Origin: CAYVDH01 sp964450355
GTDB taxonomy: Bacteria; Bacteroidota; Bacteroidia; NS11-12g; UBA955
Direction of reading: 5' to 3'
DNA length: 18,549 nucleotides
Assembly: GCA_964450355.1 (NCBI GenBank)
Contig: CAYVDH010000060.1
Coordinates: 1-18,549, forward strand
Positions within the stretch are counted from its first letter, which is position 1. Each line of letters opens with the position of its first letter. The notes under the pieces were generated by a model. It worked only from the letters and a program-made list of their open reading frames with translations. It was not told the origin of the DNA and made no database searches. The translations under genes and the position numbers were made by a program. This document shows positions 8,748-15,709 of the stretch, one piece after another.

Positions 8748-8760
8748 ATAGTAATACTAT
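8748..8760. promoter_or_regulatory. Candidate operator palindrome (ATAGTA-A-TACTAT)
   Basis: This is a perfect 6-bp inverted repeat around one central base, located where the -33 region of the export operon promoter should be. A dimeric TetR-type repressor bound here would block RNA polymerase. A second perfect, AT-only palindrome (TTATAATATTATAA) lies at 8764-8777 in the same gap. In AT-rich DNA such symmetry can arise by chance, so operator function is inferred from position. Confidence 0.45.
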
Positions 8761-8820
8761 TATTTATAATATTATAACAATTATTTATAGTTCTTTTACT
8801 TTTATAATAAAAATTTTATT

Positions 8821-8828
8821 TACATTTG
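8821..8828 (+). promoter_or_regulatory. Candidate -7 element of the TetR-type regulator gene
   Basis: TACATTTG matches TAnnTTTG and ends 12 nt before the ATG at 8841, giving a leader of only about 6 nt. The expected -33 position reads CTT, a weak match. Confidence 0.5.
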
Positions 8829-8840
8829 CTCTTTTAAACA

Positions 8841-9512
8841 ATGGAATTTAAAGTCAGTTTCAATGTCAATCACAATCTGTATTTAAAAGACCCCGAACAA
8901 TCGGAACTGGGTAAACTAATAGTTAAAGCCGCAATAGATTTAATCTATGAACTAGGTTTTGAAGGGTTTACTTTTAAAAAACTATCTACGAGTATTAACA
9001 CCACCGAAGCCTCGGTCTATAGATATTTTGAAAATAAACACAAATTGCTTTTGTATATTTTAAACTGGTATTGGTCGTACATGGAATTCATTGTAGAATA
9101 CAAATTGCAAAACATTTCCGATAAAAAAACTAAAATTAAAACGGTCATTGACTTGCTTACAAATGAACTTCCAGAAAGCAATAACAAACTAGATTACAAT
9201 AAAAAATACATCAGTCAGATAGTGATTTGCGAAAGCAGCAAAGCTTATTTTGTAAAAGACATTGATAAAATTAATAAAGACGAATTATTTAAACCTTATA
9301 AAGACTTGTGCGCTCATATAGCCAGCATTATAACTGACTACAACAGTAAATACAAATACCCAAAATCACTCAGTAGCACCATCATAGAAACTTCTCATTA
9401 CCAACAGTTTTTTAGTTTACATTTGCCTAAACTAACTGATGTTCAAACTAAAACCAAAAAGAATTACACCAACCAATATTTAAACGACATGGTGTTTCAC
9501 ATCTTAGGCTAA
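8841..9512 (+). CDS. TetR/AcrR-family transcriptional regulator
   Basis: The probable local repressor of the divergent export operon is 223 residues long, within the usual TetR range. The N-terminal DNA-binding domain covers about residues 22-70. A helix (LIVKAAIDLIYELGF) is followed by the helix-turn-helix, in which FTFKKLSTSINTTEASVYRYF contains the turn and the recognition helix ending in the family-typical YRYF. The C-terminal part (about 75-223) is helical and divergent, as expected for a ligand and dimer domain; no ligand can be predicted. Divergence from the operon and the palindromes in the 137-bp gap support control of both promoters by this protein. The gene ends 12 bp from the convergent YdjM-type gene with no evident hairpin terminator between them. 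Confidence 0.9.
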   Translation: MEFKVSFNVNHNLYLKDPEQSELGKLIVKAAIDLIYELGFEGFTFKKLSTSINTTEASVYRYFENKHKLLLYILNWYWSYMEFIVEYKLQNISDKKTKIKTVIDLLTNELPESNNKLDYNKKYISQIVICESSKAYFVKDIDKINKDELFKPYKDLCAHIASIITDYNSKYKYPKSLSSTIIETSHYQQFFSLHLPKLTDVQTKTKKNYTNQYLNDMVFHILG

Positions 9513-9524
9513 TTTTTATATCAA

Positions 9525-10532
9525 TTAAAACACTTCGTTCATTAACTCATTGAACATTGTTCCCATACTTTTATTTGGCCTTCTATCACTCGCTTTTAAA
9601 ACCACTCCCATATCCGTTTTTGTCAATTGATAATAAAAGAAAAACACTTCTTTAGTAGTAGTTTTATGATAATCGAATCTCCCCCATTTAATCACATAAA
9701 AATTAATGGTGGATTCATTCTCTTTTTCAATGATGTATTGGCCATCTGAAAACCATTTGACAGCATCTAATTCCTTGCTCTCAAAACCTTTTTCTAAATG
9801 TAAATTTCTTTTGTATGTGTGAATTTGAATGGGCTTTCTTTTGATTAATGAATATTCACTTAGATAAGCATTGCTGTCATTATAAGCTATTGAATTCCAC
9901 AATATCGAATTCAATATAGTAGGAGTTGAATTCAATTCATCGTACTTAATTTCATTTTTTGTTAAGGCTTCTTCAAACTTGTTATGAGCCATGTATTTAA
10001 ACACGAATGTTAAACCCATGTAAAAAAAACTATAAAAAACAGTCCATTTAAACAGCTTAAATCTCAGAGGATTTTCCTTTTTAAAAAACATTAAAATCAA
10101 CAACCCAAAGAAAAAAGGCAGTGTGTATAATGGGTCGATGATGGAGATGTTGTTAAACGCAACTTGATAATTAGAAAATGGCAGAAAAAAACGTGTGCCA
10201 TAAGTAGTACAACAATCCAATAATGCATGAGTTGACAACCCTAAAAACCAAAGCAAATACCATTGTTTAAAAGAAATGTTTTTTTTGAATAACACATAAA
10301 ATAGCCATGTAAAAGGCAAAGCTAATAACACATGAACAAAGACTGAATGTGAATAGGATCTGTGAATTAATAATTGTGAATAATCGTCTTTATAAATGAA
10401 ATTCAACAACACATCCAAATCTGGAATTGTACCAGCTATGCCTCCAATAAGCAATGCTTTGTTACCAATTTTTTTTCCTAATACTGCCTCTCCTACGGCA
10501 GCTCCTAATACAAATTGTGTTACTGAATCCAT
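9525..10532 (-). CDS. YdjM-type membrane-bound metal-dependent hydrolase
   Basis: This 335-residue integral membrane protein belongs to the YdjM/DUF457 family of predicted metal-dependent hydrolases. The metal-binding motifs are all in the N-terminal third: a DSVTQFVLGAAVGEAV start, PDLDV with Asp38 and Asp40, HRSYSHS with His57 and His62, and HALLDCCTTYG with His102 and Asp106. Hydrophobic segments occur near 63-82, 91-106, 130-150 and 160-180. The last 145 residues are mainly soluble and variable, as is usual in Bacteroidota members. The substrate is not established for the family; membrane lipids have been suggested. Its ATG shares one base with the stop codon of the preceding small membrane protein gene (TAATG), so it is the third gene of an operon headed by surE. 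Confidence 0.88.
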   Translation of the reverse strand: MDSVTQFVLGAAVGEAVLGKKIGNKALLIGGIAGTIPDLDVLLNFIYKDDYSQLLIHRSYSHSVFVHVLLALPFTWLFYVLFKKNISFKQWYLLWFLGLSTHALLDCCTTYGTRFFLPFSNYQVAFNNISIIDPLYTLPFFFGLLILMFFKKENPLRFKLFKWTVFYSFFYMGLTFVFKYMAHNKFEEALTKNEIKYDELNSTPTILNSILWNSIAYNDSNAYLSEYSLIKRKPIQIHTYKRNLHLEKGFESKELDAVKWFSDGQYIIEKENESTINFYVIKWGRFDYHKTTTKEVFFFYYQLTKTDMGVVLKASDRRPNKSMGTMFNELMNEVF

Positions 10533-10813
10533 TATAAAAATTTAAACGCTAATATGACAATCCCCACCAATACAGTTGAAATCAAAACACCTTTGCTGAT
10601 TTCATCCTTATTCAATTTAATGAACAAGAAAAACCATAGAAAGTTTAAAAGCAATGATACACTTAAAAATGGAACCAATAAATTACCTTTTACTACCACT
10701 TCTTGATACTCTTGGTAGGTCAATCCTGGATTTGTAAAGTAAAAAACCAAAAGAGTAAATGTTATCACTGTAATTAATCCAATAACCAATCCTAATAATA
10801 CATGTTTTCTCAT
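10532..10813 (-). CDS. Small three-span membrane protein, surE operon
   Basis: This 93-residue protein has three predicted membrane spans (about residues 5-27, 43-66 and 72-91) and a short charged loop after the first (NPGLTYQEYQEVVVKG). I do not recognise a named family. The ATG at 10813 is preferred because it forms TGATG with the surE stop; the GTG one codon earlier is possible but adds nothing. It is sandwiched with one-base overlaps between surE and the YdjM-type hydrolase, so translation of the three is almost certainly coupled. A membrane role connected to one of those enzymes is inferred from context only. Confidence 0.8.
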   Translation of the reverse strand: MRKHVLLGLVIGLITVITFTLLVFYFTNPGLTYQEYQEVVVKGNLLVPFLSVSLLLNFLWFFLFIKLNKDEISKGVLISTVLVGIVILAFKFL

Positions 10814-11571
10814 CACAATAAATGTTTTAAATGTTGAATGTAACTGTTTGATGTTAAATCGAACTTGGTTGGAACTACGCTAACAAAACCATTATCAATA
10901 GCCCATAAATCTGTATCGTTATCTTCTTCTTCCAAGTTTATAAATTTGCCTGTCATCCAGTAGTATTTTTTACCGGATGGATCTATTCTTTCGTCAAAAT
11001 TTTCGGCATATTTAGCGGTGGCTTGTCTGCACACTTTCACACCTTTGATATCTTCTATTGCAGGGAAATTAACATTCAATAACGTTCCATAAGGAAGTGG
11101 ATTAGCTAATATTTTTTCTGTTATTTGTTTTACATGCTTTAAACAGTGATCAAAATTTGCTTCGATGGAGTAATCGCACAATGAAAAACCAATGGCTTGA
11201 ACCCCATCTATGGCAGCCTCAACAGCAGCGCTCATGGTTCCGCTGTATATCACATTGATGCTGTAATTTGGTCCGTGATTGATGCCAGACAACATGATGT
11301 CTGGTCTGCGTGGACACACTTTATCTAAAGCTAATTTTACACAATCTGCTGGTGTTCCGCTGCACTCATAAGCCTTGATGTTTTCAAAAATAGATGAGGG
11401 TTTTAATCTCAAGGGTTGGCTTATGGTGATTGCATGGCCCATAGCACTTTGCGGCTTATCAGGAGCAACAACAATTACTTCGGCAAAAGTAGAAACGATG
11501 TTTACCAAATTCCTAATACCAGGAGCGGTAATTCCATCATCATTAGAAATCAAAATCAAAGGTTTTTGCAT
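10813..11571 (-). CDS. surE: 5'/3'-nucleotidase SurE
   Basis: SurE dephosphorylates nucleoside 5'- and 3'-monophosphates in the cytoplasm, using a divalent metal, and is linked to stationary-phase survival. At 252 residues it is the normal length. The metal site is complete: Asp11-Asp12 in LISNDDGITAPGI, Ser42 in PDKPQSAMGHAIT and Asn98 in SGINHGPNYSINVIYSGT. The family sequence CSGTPADCVKLAL is present at 70-82. The gene heads a three-gene operon. A promoter-like TTG-N18-TACCTTTG ends just 5 nt before the ATG, so the mRNA may be nearly leaderless. The serine hydrolase gene upstream on the same strand ends 47 bp away. Confidence 0.96.
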   Translation of the reverse strand: MQKPLILISNDDGITAPGIRNLVNIVSTFAEVIVVAPDKPQSAMGHAITISQPLRLKPSSIFENIKAYECSGTPADCVKLALDKVCPRRPDIMLSGINHGPNYSINVIYSGTMSAAVEAAIDGVQAIGFSLCDYSIEANFDHCLKHVKQITEKILANPLPYGTLLNVNFPAIEDIKGVKVCRQATAKYAENFDERIDPSGKKYYWMTGKFINLEEEDNDTDLWAIDNGFVSVVPTKFDLTSNSYIQHLKHLL

Positions 11572-11576
11572 TGATG

Positions 11577-11605
11577 CAAAGGTATGATTTTGCTTGTTAA
11601 CTCAA
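11577..11605 (-). promoter_or_regulatory. surE operon promoter (TTG-N18-TACCTTTG)
   Basis: On the minus strand TTG (11605-11603) is followed after 18 bp by TACCTTTG (11584-11577), a good match to the Bacteroidota pattern TTG-N19-TAnnTTTG. The -7 element ends 5 nt from the surE start codon, so transcription would begin at or next to the ATG. Confidence 0.6.
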
Positions 11606-11618
11606 TTCATTTTTTAAC

Positions 11619-12899
11619 CTAATATTTTATCTGTTTAAAGAATACTTTAGAGCCTGTTAACTCATTGTATATGATTAAATGGTAAACACCAGTGCCTAAA
11701 TCACTAAAATTTTGTTCATTGATTTTATCCCCTCTATAAATTTCAGCCCCCATTGAATTGTATAGAACTGCTACTTCGTTCGAATTCAATTCTACTTGAA
11801 TTTTGTCAGTAAATGGGTTAGAAGATAATACCCTGTTAGTGTTGCTTACCATTTTAACAGATGTACTATTGCAAGACAATCTTGATATTCTATCCCATAC
11901 ATCGTTATCAAAACTAGAAGGACCCAATGTAGCTTGCCCTGCATCATTTCCTTGTCTAATTACCACTAATTTTTGAGAAGGAACAATGTAAATTTTTTGA
12001 TCATTTTTACCTAATGCTGAATACATATCCGATGGAGCCTTAGGAGCTAACATGCCATTAAACACAATGGATGAAGATGGTGCCATAAAACTGGATTTTC
12101 CATTCAACCACCACAAATATCCATAAGAATAATTCATGGATTGAGAGGTATTAACACTGTTAACCACATAATTTCTATCTTTGATGATGGTGTCGTTGTT
12201 CCATATAAAACCATTGGATGCTAAAAGACCAAATCTAGCCATGTCCCTAGCTTTACTGTAGTAAATATAATCATACCAAAGCCCTCCCATCCCTATTTTA
12301 TTTCCAATTTTATTTCTGGTGTACAATTGAAAAGTAGTTCCACTGGCATTGGCTACTACATCTTGCAATAAGCGGTATGGAGCATTGTGGTAATACCACC
12401 TTGTATTTGGCACAGCTTTGTATTTTAAACAAGAAGGAGCAATGCAATTTTCATCTGGAACATCTTCATCCAATCCTGTACTCATTGTTAGTTGGTGTAA
12501 AATTTTAATTTTCCCCTCTTGTTGTGGAGTACAACTGGTCCATCCTACACCTAAATATTTTGAAGTAGAATCAAAAATATGCAATGTTTTTTCAGAATGT
12601 GCCACACCTACTAAAGCTGATGTCAATGTTTTGCCAGCCGAAGCCCAATACCAATTACTGTCTTTAGTAAATGTCCCAAAATATTTTTCGATTACAATTT
12701 TGCCATCTTTTAAAACAATAAATGATTTGGTGTTTTTTAACTCTAAAAAATCATAGAGAGACTGAATGCTGTCCTCGCACCAACCTAATCTATTTGGAGA
12801 AATGGTGTCCCAAGTTGAGTTATTGGTAGGTGGGAAATAAGGAGATTGGGCATTAAGCTTTACAAAAAAGATTGTGATTAAAAACAATGTATATTTCAT
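11619..12899 (-). CDS. T9SS-exported serine hydrolase (beta-lactamase fold)
   Basis: This 426-residue exported enzyme has the class C beta-lactamase/DD-peptidase fold, a group that includes esterases and peptidases as well as penicillin-recognising enzymes. Residues 1-18 are a signal peptide (ending KLNAQ). The catalytic SxxK is Ser87-Ala-Gly-Lys90 in YWASAGKT, and the second motif YxN is Tyr170-His-Asn172. The third motif is less obvious. Further typical segments are HQLTMSTGL (135-143) and SYGYLWWLNG. About 350-426 is a T9SS type A sorting tail (SSNPFTDKIQVEL, then LYNSMGAEIYRG and LGTGVYHLII), so the enzyme should reach the cell surface or medium rather than stay in the periplasm. That makes a role in peptide or ester degradation outside the cell more likely than one in peptidoglycan synthesis. 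The substrate is unknown. The gene stands 44 bp downstream of the Ald-like gene. Confidence 0.88.
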   Translation of the reverse strand: MKYTLFLITIFFVKLNAQSPYFPPTNNSTWDTISPNRLGWCEDSIQSLYDFLELKNTKSFIVLKDGKIVIEKYFGTFTKDSNWYWASAGKTLTSALVGVAHSEKTLHIFDSTSKYLGVGWTSCTPQQEGKIKILHQLTMSTGLDEDVPDENCIAPSCLKYKAVPNTRWYYHNAPYRLLQDVVANASGTTFQLYTRNKIGNKIGMGGLWYDYIYYSKARDMARFGLLASNGFIWNNDTIIKDRNYVVNSVNTSQSMNYSYGYLWWLNGKSSFMAPSSSIVFNGMLAPKAPSDMYSALGKNDQKIYIVPSQKLVVIRQGNDAGQATLGPSSFDNDVWDRISRLSCNSTSVKMVSNTNRVLSSNPFTDKIQVELNSNEVAVLYNSMGAEIYRGDKINEQNFSDLGTGVYHLIIYNELTGSKVFFKQIKY

Positions 12900-12943
12900 T
12901 CTATTTACTTAGACTGTAATCCTTAAAAAAGTTACATATTCTA

Positions 12944-14176
12944 CTAAAATAAATTGATCATTAAATTCAAGTCTTTGCATTTCATGCCAAATTTATTGGC
13001 TAAAGATTGATTGACCAAAGCCCCTTTATAAATGTAAACACCATGCCTAAATCCTTTAGCAATTTTAATCAATTCATAAAATCCACCGTAATTATTCATG
13101 TCATTAATCATGGGAGTAAAAATATTACTCAATGCATAACTGGCAGTTCTGGAAACACGAGCTGTGATGTTGGGAACACAGTAATGAATGACATTGTGTT
13201 TTTTAAATACTGGATTTTTGTGGTTAGTTATCTCAGATGTTTCAAAAACACCACCTTGATCAATGCTGACATCAATGATGATGCTATTGGGTTTCATTTG
13301 AGAAACCATTTTTTCTGTCACAATGATTGGGCTTCGTCCTTGTTCACCTCTTAATGCACCTATTGCAACATCGCATGTTCTTAATGCTTCGGCTAAAATA
13401 TTAGGTTGTATAGTGGACGTAAAAATATTATTAGCTAGGTTATCTTGTAATCTTCTTAATCGGTAAAGTTCATTGTCAAACACTTTTACATTAGCACCCA
13501 AGCCCATAGCAGCTTTACAAGCATACTCACCAACAGCACCAGCCCCTATTACCACTACTTGAGTTGGAGGTATTCCAGTAAATCCTCCTAACAATTCGCC
13601 TTTACCTATGTTAGCATTGTTTAAATACTCAGAGGCTAAAAGTATGGATGCATGACCCGCTAATTCACTCATTGCTCGGACTATGGGAAATGAACCAGAG
13701 TCGTCTTGCAAAAACTCGTATGCAACAGCATTGATTTTTTTCATCATCATTTTGTTGATGATCACTGGGTCTATTTGATCCAATTGAAGAGCAGAAACCA
13801 ATAATTGTTCAGGTTTCATTAAATCAATCTCTGATATTGTAGGTGGTTCAATTTTTAAAATGATGTCTTGTTTAAACACTTCTTCATGTTTATTGACAAT
13901 TTGAGCTCCTGCTTCACTAAAACGTTGGTCGCTGAAATTACTTGAATTTCCTGCTTTAGATTCAATCATGATTTCATGACCATTGTTTACTAAAAACTCC
14001 ACTGCTGAAGGAGAAAGAGGCACTCTGTTTTCCTGAGATGTCGTCTCTTTGGGAATCCCAATCTTAAGAGAATGATTACTTTTTTTAATTGGTGCAGCCA
14101 TTTCAAGAGTTTGGCTTGCAAAAGCTTCTTTGGCTAATTCGTTAAAAGTGATTAAACCTTTTTTTTGGTCGGTCAT
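12944..14176 (-). CDS. ald: Alanine dehydrogenase-like protein, Bacteroidota type
   Basis: The family contains NAD-dependent alanine dehydrogenase and the alpha subunit of nicotinamide nucleotide transhydrogenase. The 410-residue protein has an N-terminal extension of about 35 residues over classical Ald, then GIPKETTSQENRVPLSP (Arg51 matches the substrate-binding Arg15). The Rossmann motif is VVVIGAGAVG (207-216), with Asp234 ending the second strand, which favours NAD. IDVSIDQGG carries Asp306. The residues matching Lys75 and His96 of Mycobacterium tuberculosis Ald are Glu110 (LKIEPP) and Gln131 (SALQLD), so activity on alanine is uncertain. I take the ATG at 14176; a TTG two codons earlier (14182) is less likely. 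A consensus promoter lies about 44 nt upstream, mirrored by that of mltD. Confidence 0.8.
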   Translation of the reverse strand: MTDQKKGLITFNELAKEAFASQTLEMAAPIKKSNHSLKIGIPKETTSQENRVPLSPSAVEFLVNNGHEIMIESKAGNSSNFSDQRFSEAGAQIVNKHEEVFKQDIILKIEPPTISEIDLMKPEQLLVSALQLDQIDPVIINKMMMKKINAVAYEFLQDDSGSFPIVRAMSELAGHASILLASEYLNNANIGKGELLGGFTGIPPTQVVVIGAGAVGEYACKAAMGLGANVKVFDNELYRLRRLQDNLANNIFTSTIQPNILAEALRTCDVAIGALRGEQGRSPIIVTEKMVSQMKPNSIIIDVSIDQGGVFETSEITNHKNPVFKKHNVIHYCVPNITARVSRTASYALSNIFTPMINDMNNYGGFYELIKIAKGFRHGVYIYKGALVNQSLANKFGMKCKDLNLMINLF

Positions 14177-14219
14177 TGTCAATGTTTGATAAAAGTGTCT
14201 GTTATAGTATTCAGAAATA

Positions 14220-14249
14220 CAAATTTAACTACTATATTGTATAAAACAA
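14220..14249 (-). promoter_or_regulatory. Promoter of the Ald-like gene (TTG-N19-TAAATTTG)
   Basis: On the minus strand TTG (14249-14247), exactly 19 bp, then TAAATTTG (14227-14220): a perfect match to the Bacteroidota housekeeping promoter pattern. Transcription should start near 14213, leaving a leader of roughly 37 nt before the ATG at 14176. Confidence 0.8.
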
Positions 14250-14255
14250 TGAACA

Positions 14256-14265
14256 TATTGCAATA
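14256..14265. promoter_or_regulatory. Palindrome TATTGCAATA on the axis of two promoters
   Basis: A perfect 10-bp palindrome centred between 14260 and 14261. That point is exactly midway between the -33 elements (14249 and 14272) and the -7 elements (14220 and 14301) of the divergent ald and mltD promoters. The placement, about 45-48 bp upstream of both predicted transcription starts, suits a dimeric regulator acting on both. No regulator can be named from the sequence. Confidence 0.5.
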
Positions 14266-14271
14266 AAGCAC

Positions 14272-14301
14272 TTGAAAGTGGCGTTATTTTCAATAAATTT
14301 G
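14272..14301 (+). promoter_or_regulatory. Promoter of the mltD-like operon (TTG-N19-TAAATTTG)
   Basis: TTG at 14272-14274, exactly 19 bp, then TAAATTTG at 14294-14301: a perfect match to the Bacteroidota pattern, with the same -7 octamer as the ald promoter on the other strand. Transcription should start near 14308, about 25 nt before the ATG at 14333. Confidence 0.8.
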
Positions 14302-14332
14302 TGGCACTTAAAACAAAACATATCATCTATTC

Positions 14333-15706
14333 ATGAAGAAATTCTATTTTTCCATTATATTTTGCTTGCTAATCAATCATGTGATAGGACAAAACAACAT
14401 CAAAAGAATAGACAGCTTGACTCATACTTTCATGAGCAACACAAATTCAAAACCATTAATTCGATTGGATAATCAAAAGATATTAAACTTCAGCAAAGAG
14501 GAATTCGATTATTATGCTGACATGATTGGTAGTACTATCGATTATCAATACAATGAATTTGTAAAAACACAAATTGGGTACATGTTGCATCCTAACAGCA
14601 GTTTTTTGAGCAAAGCTTGTGCTCGCAAAGACCAATATTTTTCGGTATTTGAAGAAATATTAGACAGAAAAAACATGCCATTAGAAATCAAATATCTTTC
14701 TATTGTAGAATCATTATTAAGTCCTAATGCTGTGAGTTGGTGTGGTGCTACAGGCTTGTGGCAATTTATGCCAGCAACTGGAAGAATGATGGATTTAGAA
14801 ATCAATAATGAAGTAGATGAAAGAAAAGACATATTTAAAAGTACAGAAAAAGCTTGCGATTATTTATTAAGCATGTATAAAAACTATGGCGATTGGTTGT
14901 TGGCACTGGCTGCATACAATGGTGGACCTGGCAATGTAAACAAAGCTATTAGAAATTCTGGCGGTAAAAAAACATTTTGGGAAATAAAACCATACTTACC
15001 TAAAGAAACTCAAAACTATGTTCCTAAATTTATAGCGACAGCTTTTCTAATGAATTTTGCTCCACCAAACAATGAAGAAACTAATAAAATAGAATCTCAT
15101 GAATTATTAGTTCCTGTAAACATGTGTTGCCCTGTGGACATGGATCATGTCATTGCCTTTGTTGATGTGAATCCATACGAACTTACCGAGTGGAACAGCA
15201 CATACAAAACAGGTTATATTCCATCGAGCATGCAGTGTAAATCCATTACATTATCTTATAGCAAAGCGATGAAACTTGCAGAATCGCAAGACAGTATTTA
15301 CAAAATAGCTGATAATTTATTCAATGCTAATAATTACATAAAAAAAGAAAGCATTATTACCTATTACAAAGTAAAAAAAGGTGAAACAATTCAACAAGTA
15401 GCTGATAAAAACAATGTCAGTGTTGCTGAATTAAAAAAATGGAATCACATTAAAAAATTAAAAGCAAATCAAAGCTTGAAAATCATAAAATACAAAGAGA
15501 CAACTTTGCCAATAGTCAATAAAAACAATCATTCTCACTTTTATTACATTACCAAATCCGATTCTGAAACCATCAATTCAATCTGTTCAAAATTCACTGA
15601 AATAGATGTAGAAAAAACCCGTTTATTGAATGATATTAACTCCTTAGACACTCCTATTGCAAAAAACAAACTTATAGTGATCCACTTAAAAAGCTCAACA
15701 AATTAA
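14333..15706 (+). CDS. MltD-like lytic transglycosylase with LysM repeats
   Basis: This exported murein hydrolase cleaves the MurNAc-GlcNAc bond with formation of a 1,6-anhydro end. The 457-residue protein has a signal peptide (about 1-20, ending HVIGQ) without a lipobox Cys, so it is not an obvious lipoprotein, unlike E. coli MltD. The SLT domain covers about 100-240: catalytic Glu126 in LSIVESLLSP, then GATGLWQFMPATGR (138-151) and ALAAYNGGPGNV (191-202). A LysM peptidoglycan-binding repeat lies at about 344-385 (YYKVKKGETIQQVADKNNVS), and a weaker second one at about 404-450 completes the C-terminus. It is the first gene of a compact operon with a DUF4837 lipoprotein and purN, under a consensus promoter. 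The role is probably wall remodelling during growth. Confidence 0.93.
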   Translation: MKKFYFSIIFCLLINHVIGQNNIKRIDSLTHTFMSNTNSKPLIRLDNQKILNFSKEEFDYYADMIGSTIDYQYNEFVKTQIGYMLHPNSSFLSKACARKDQYFSVFEEILDRKNMPLEIKYLSIVESLLSPNAVSWCGATGLWQFMPATGRMMDLEINNEVDERKDIFKSTEKACDYLLSMYKNYGDWLLALAAYNGGPGNVNKAIRNSGGKKTFWEIKPYLPKETQNYVPKFIATAFLMNFAPPNNEETNKIESHELLVPVNMCCPVDMDHVIAFVDVNPYELTEWNSTYKTGYIPSSMQCKSITLSYSKAMKLAESQDSIYKIADNLFNANNYIKKESIITYYKVKKGETIQQVADKNNVSVAELKKWNHIKKLKANQSLKIIKYKETTLPIVNKNNHSHFYYITKSDSETINSICSKFTEIDVEKTRLLNDINSLDTPIAKNKLIVIHLKSSTN

Positions 15707-15709
15707 ACC

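Noticed and set aside
12418..12756. 112-codon plus-strand frame inside the serine hydrolase gene
   Set aside because: It is antisense to the conserved catalytic region, with no family resemblance.
13007..13354. 115-codon plus-strand frame inside the Ald-like gene
   Set aside because: It is antisense to the conserved NAD-binding half; the sequence is a shadow of the true frame.
14177..14182. TTG start two codons before the ATG of the Ald-like gene
   Set aside because: An ATG is available at 14176 and the two extra residues add no conserved sequence.
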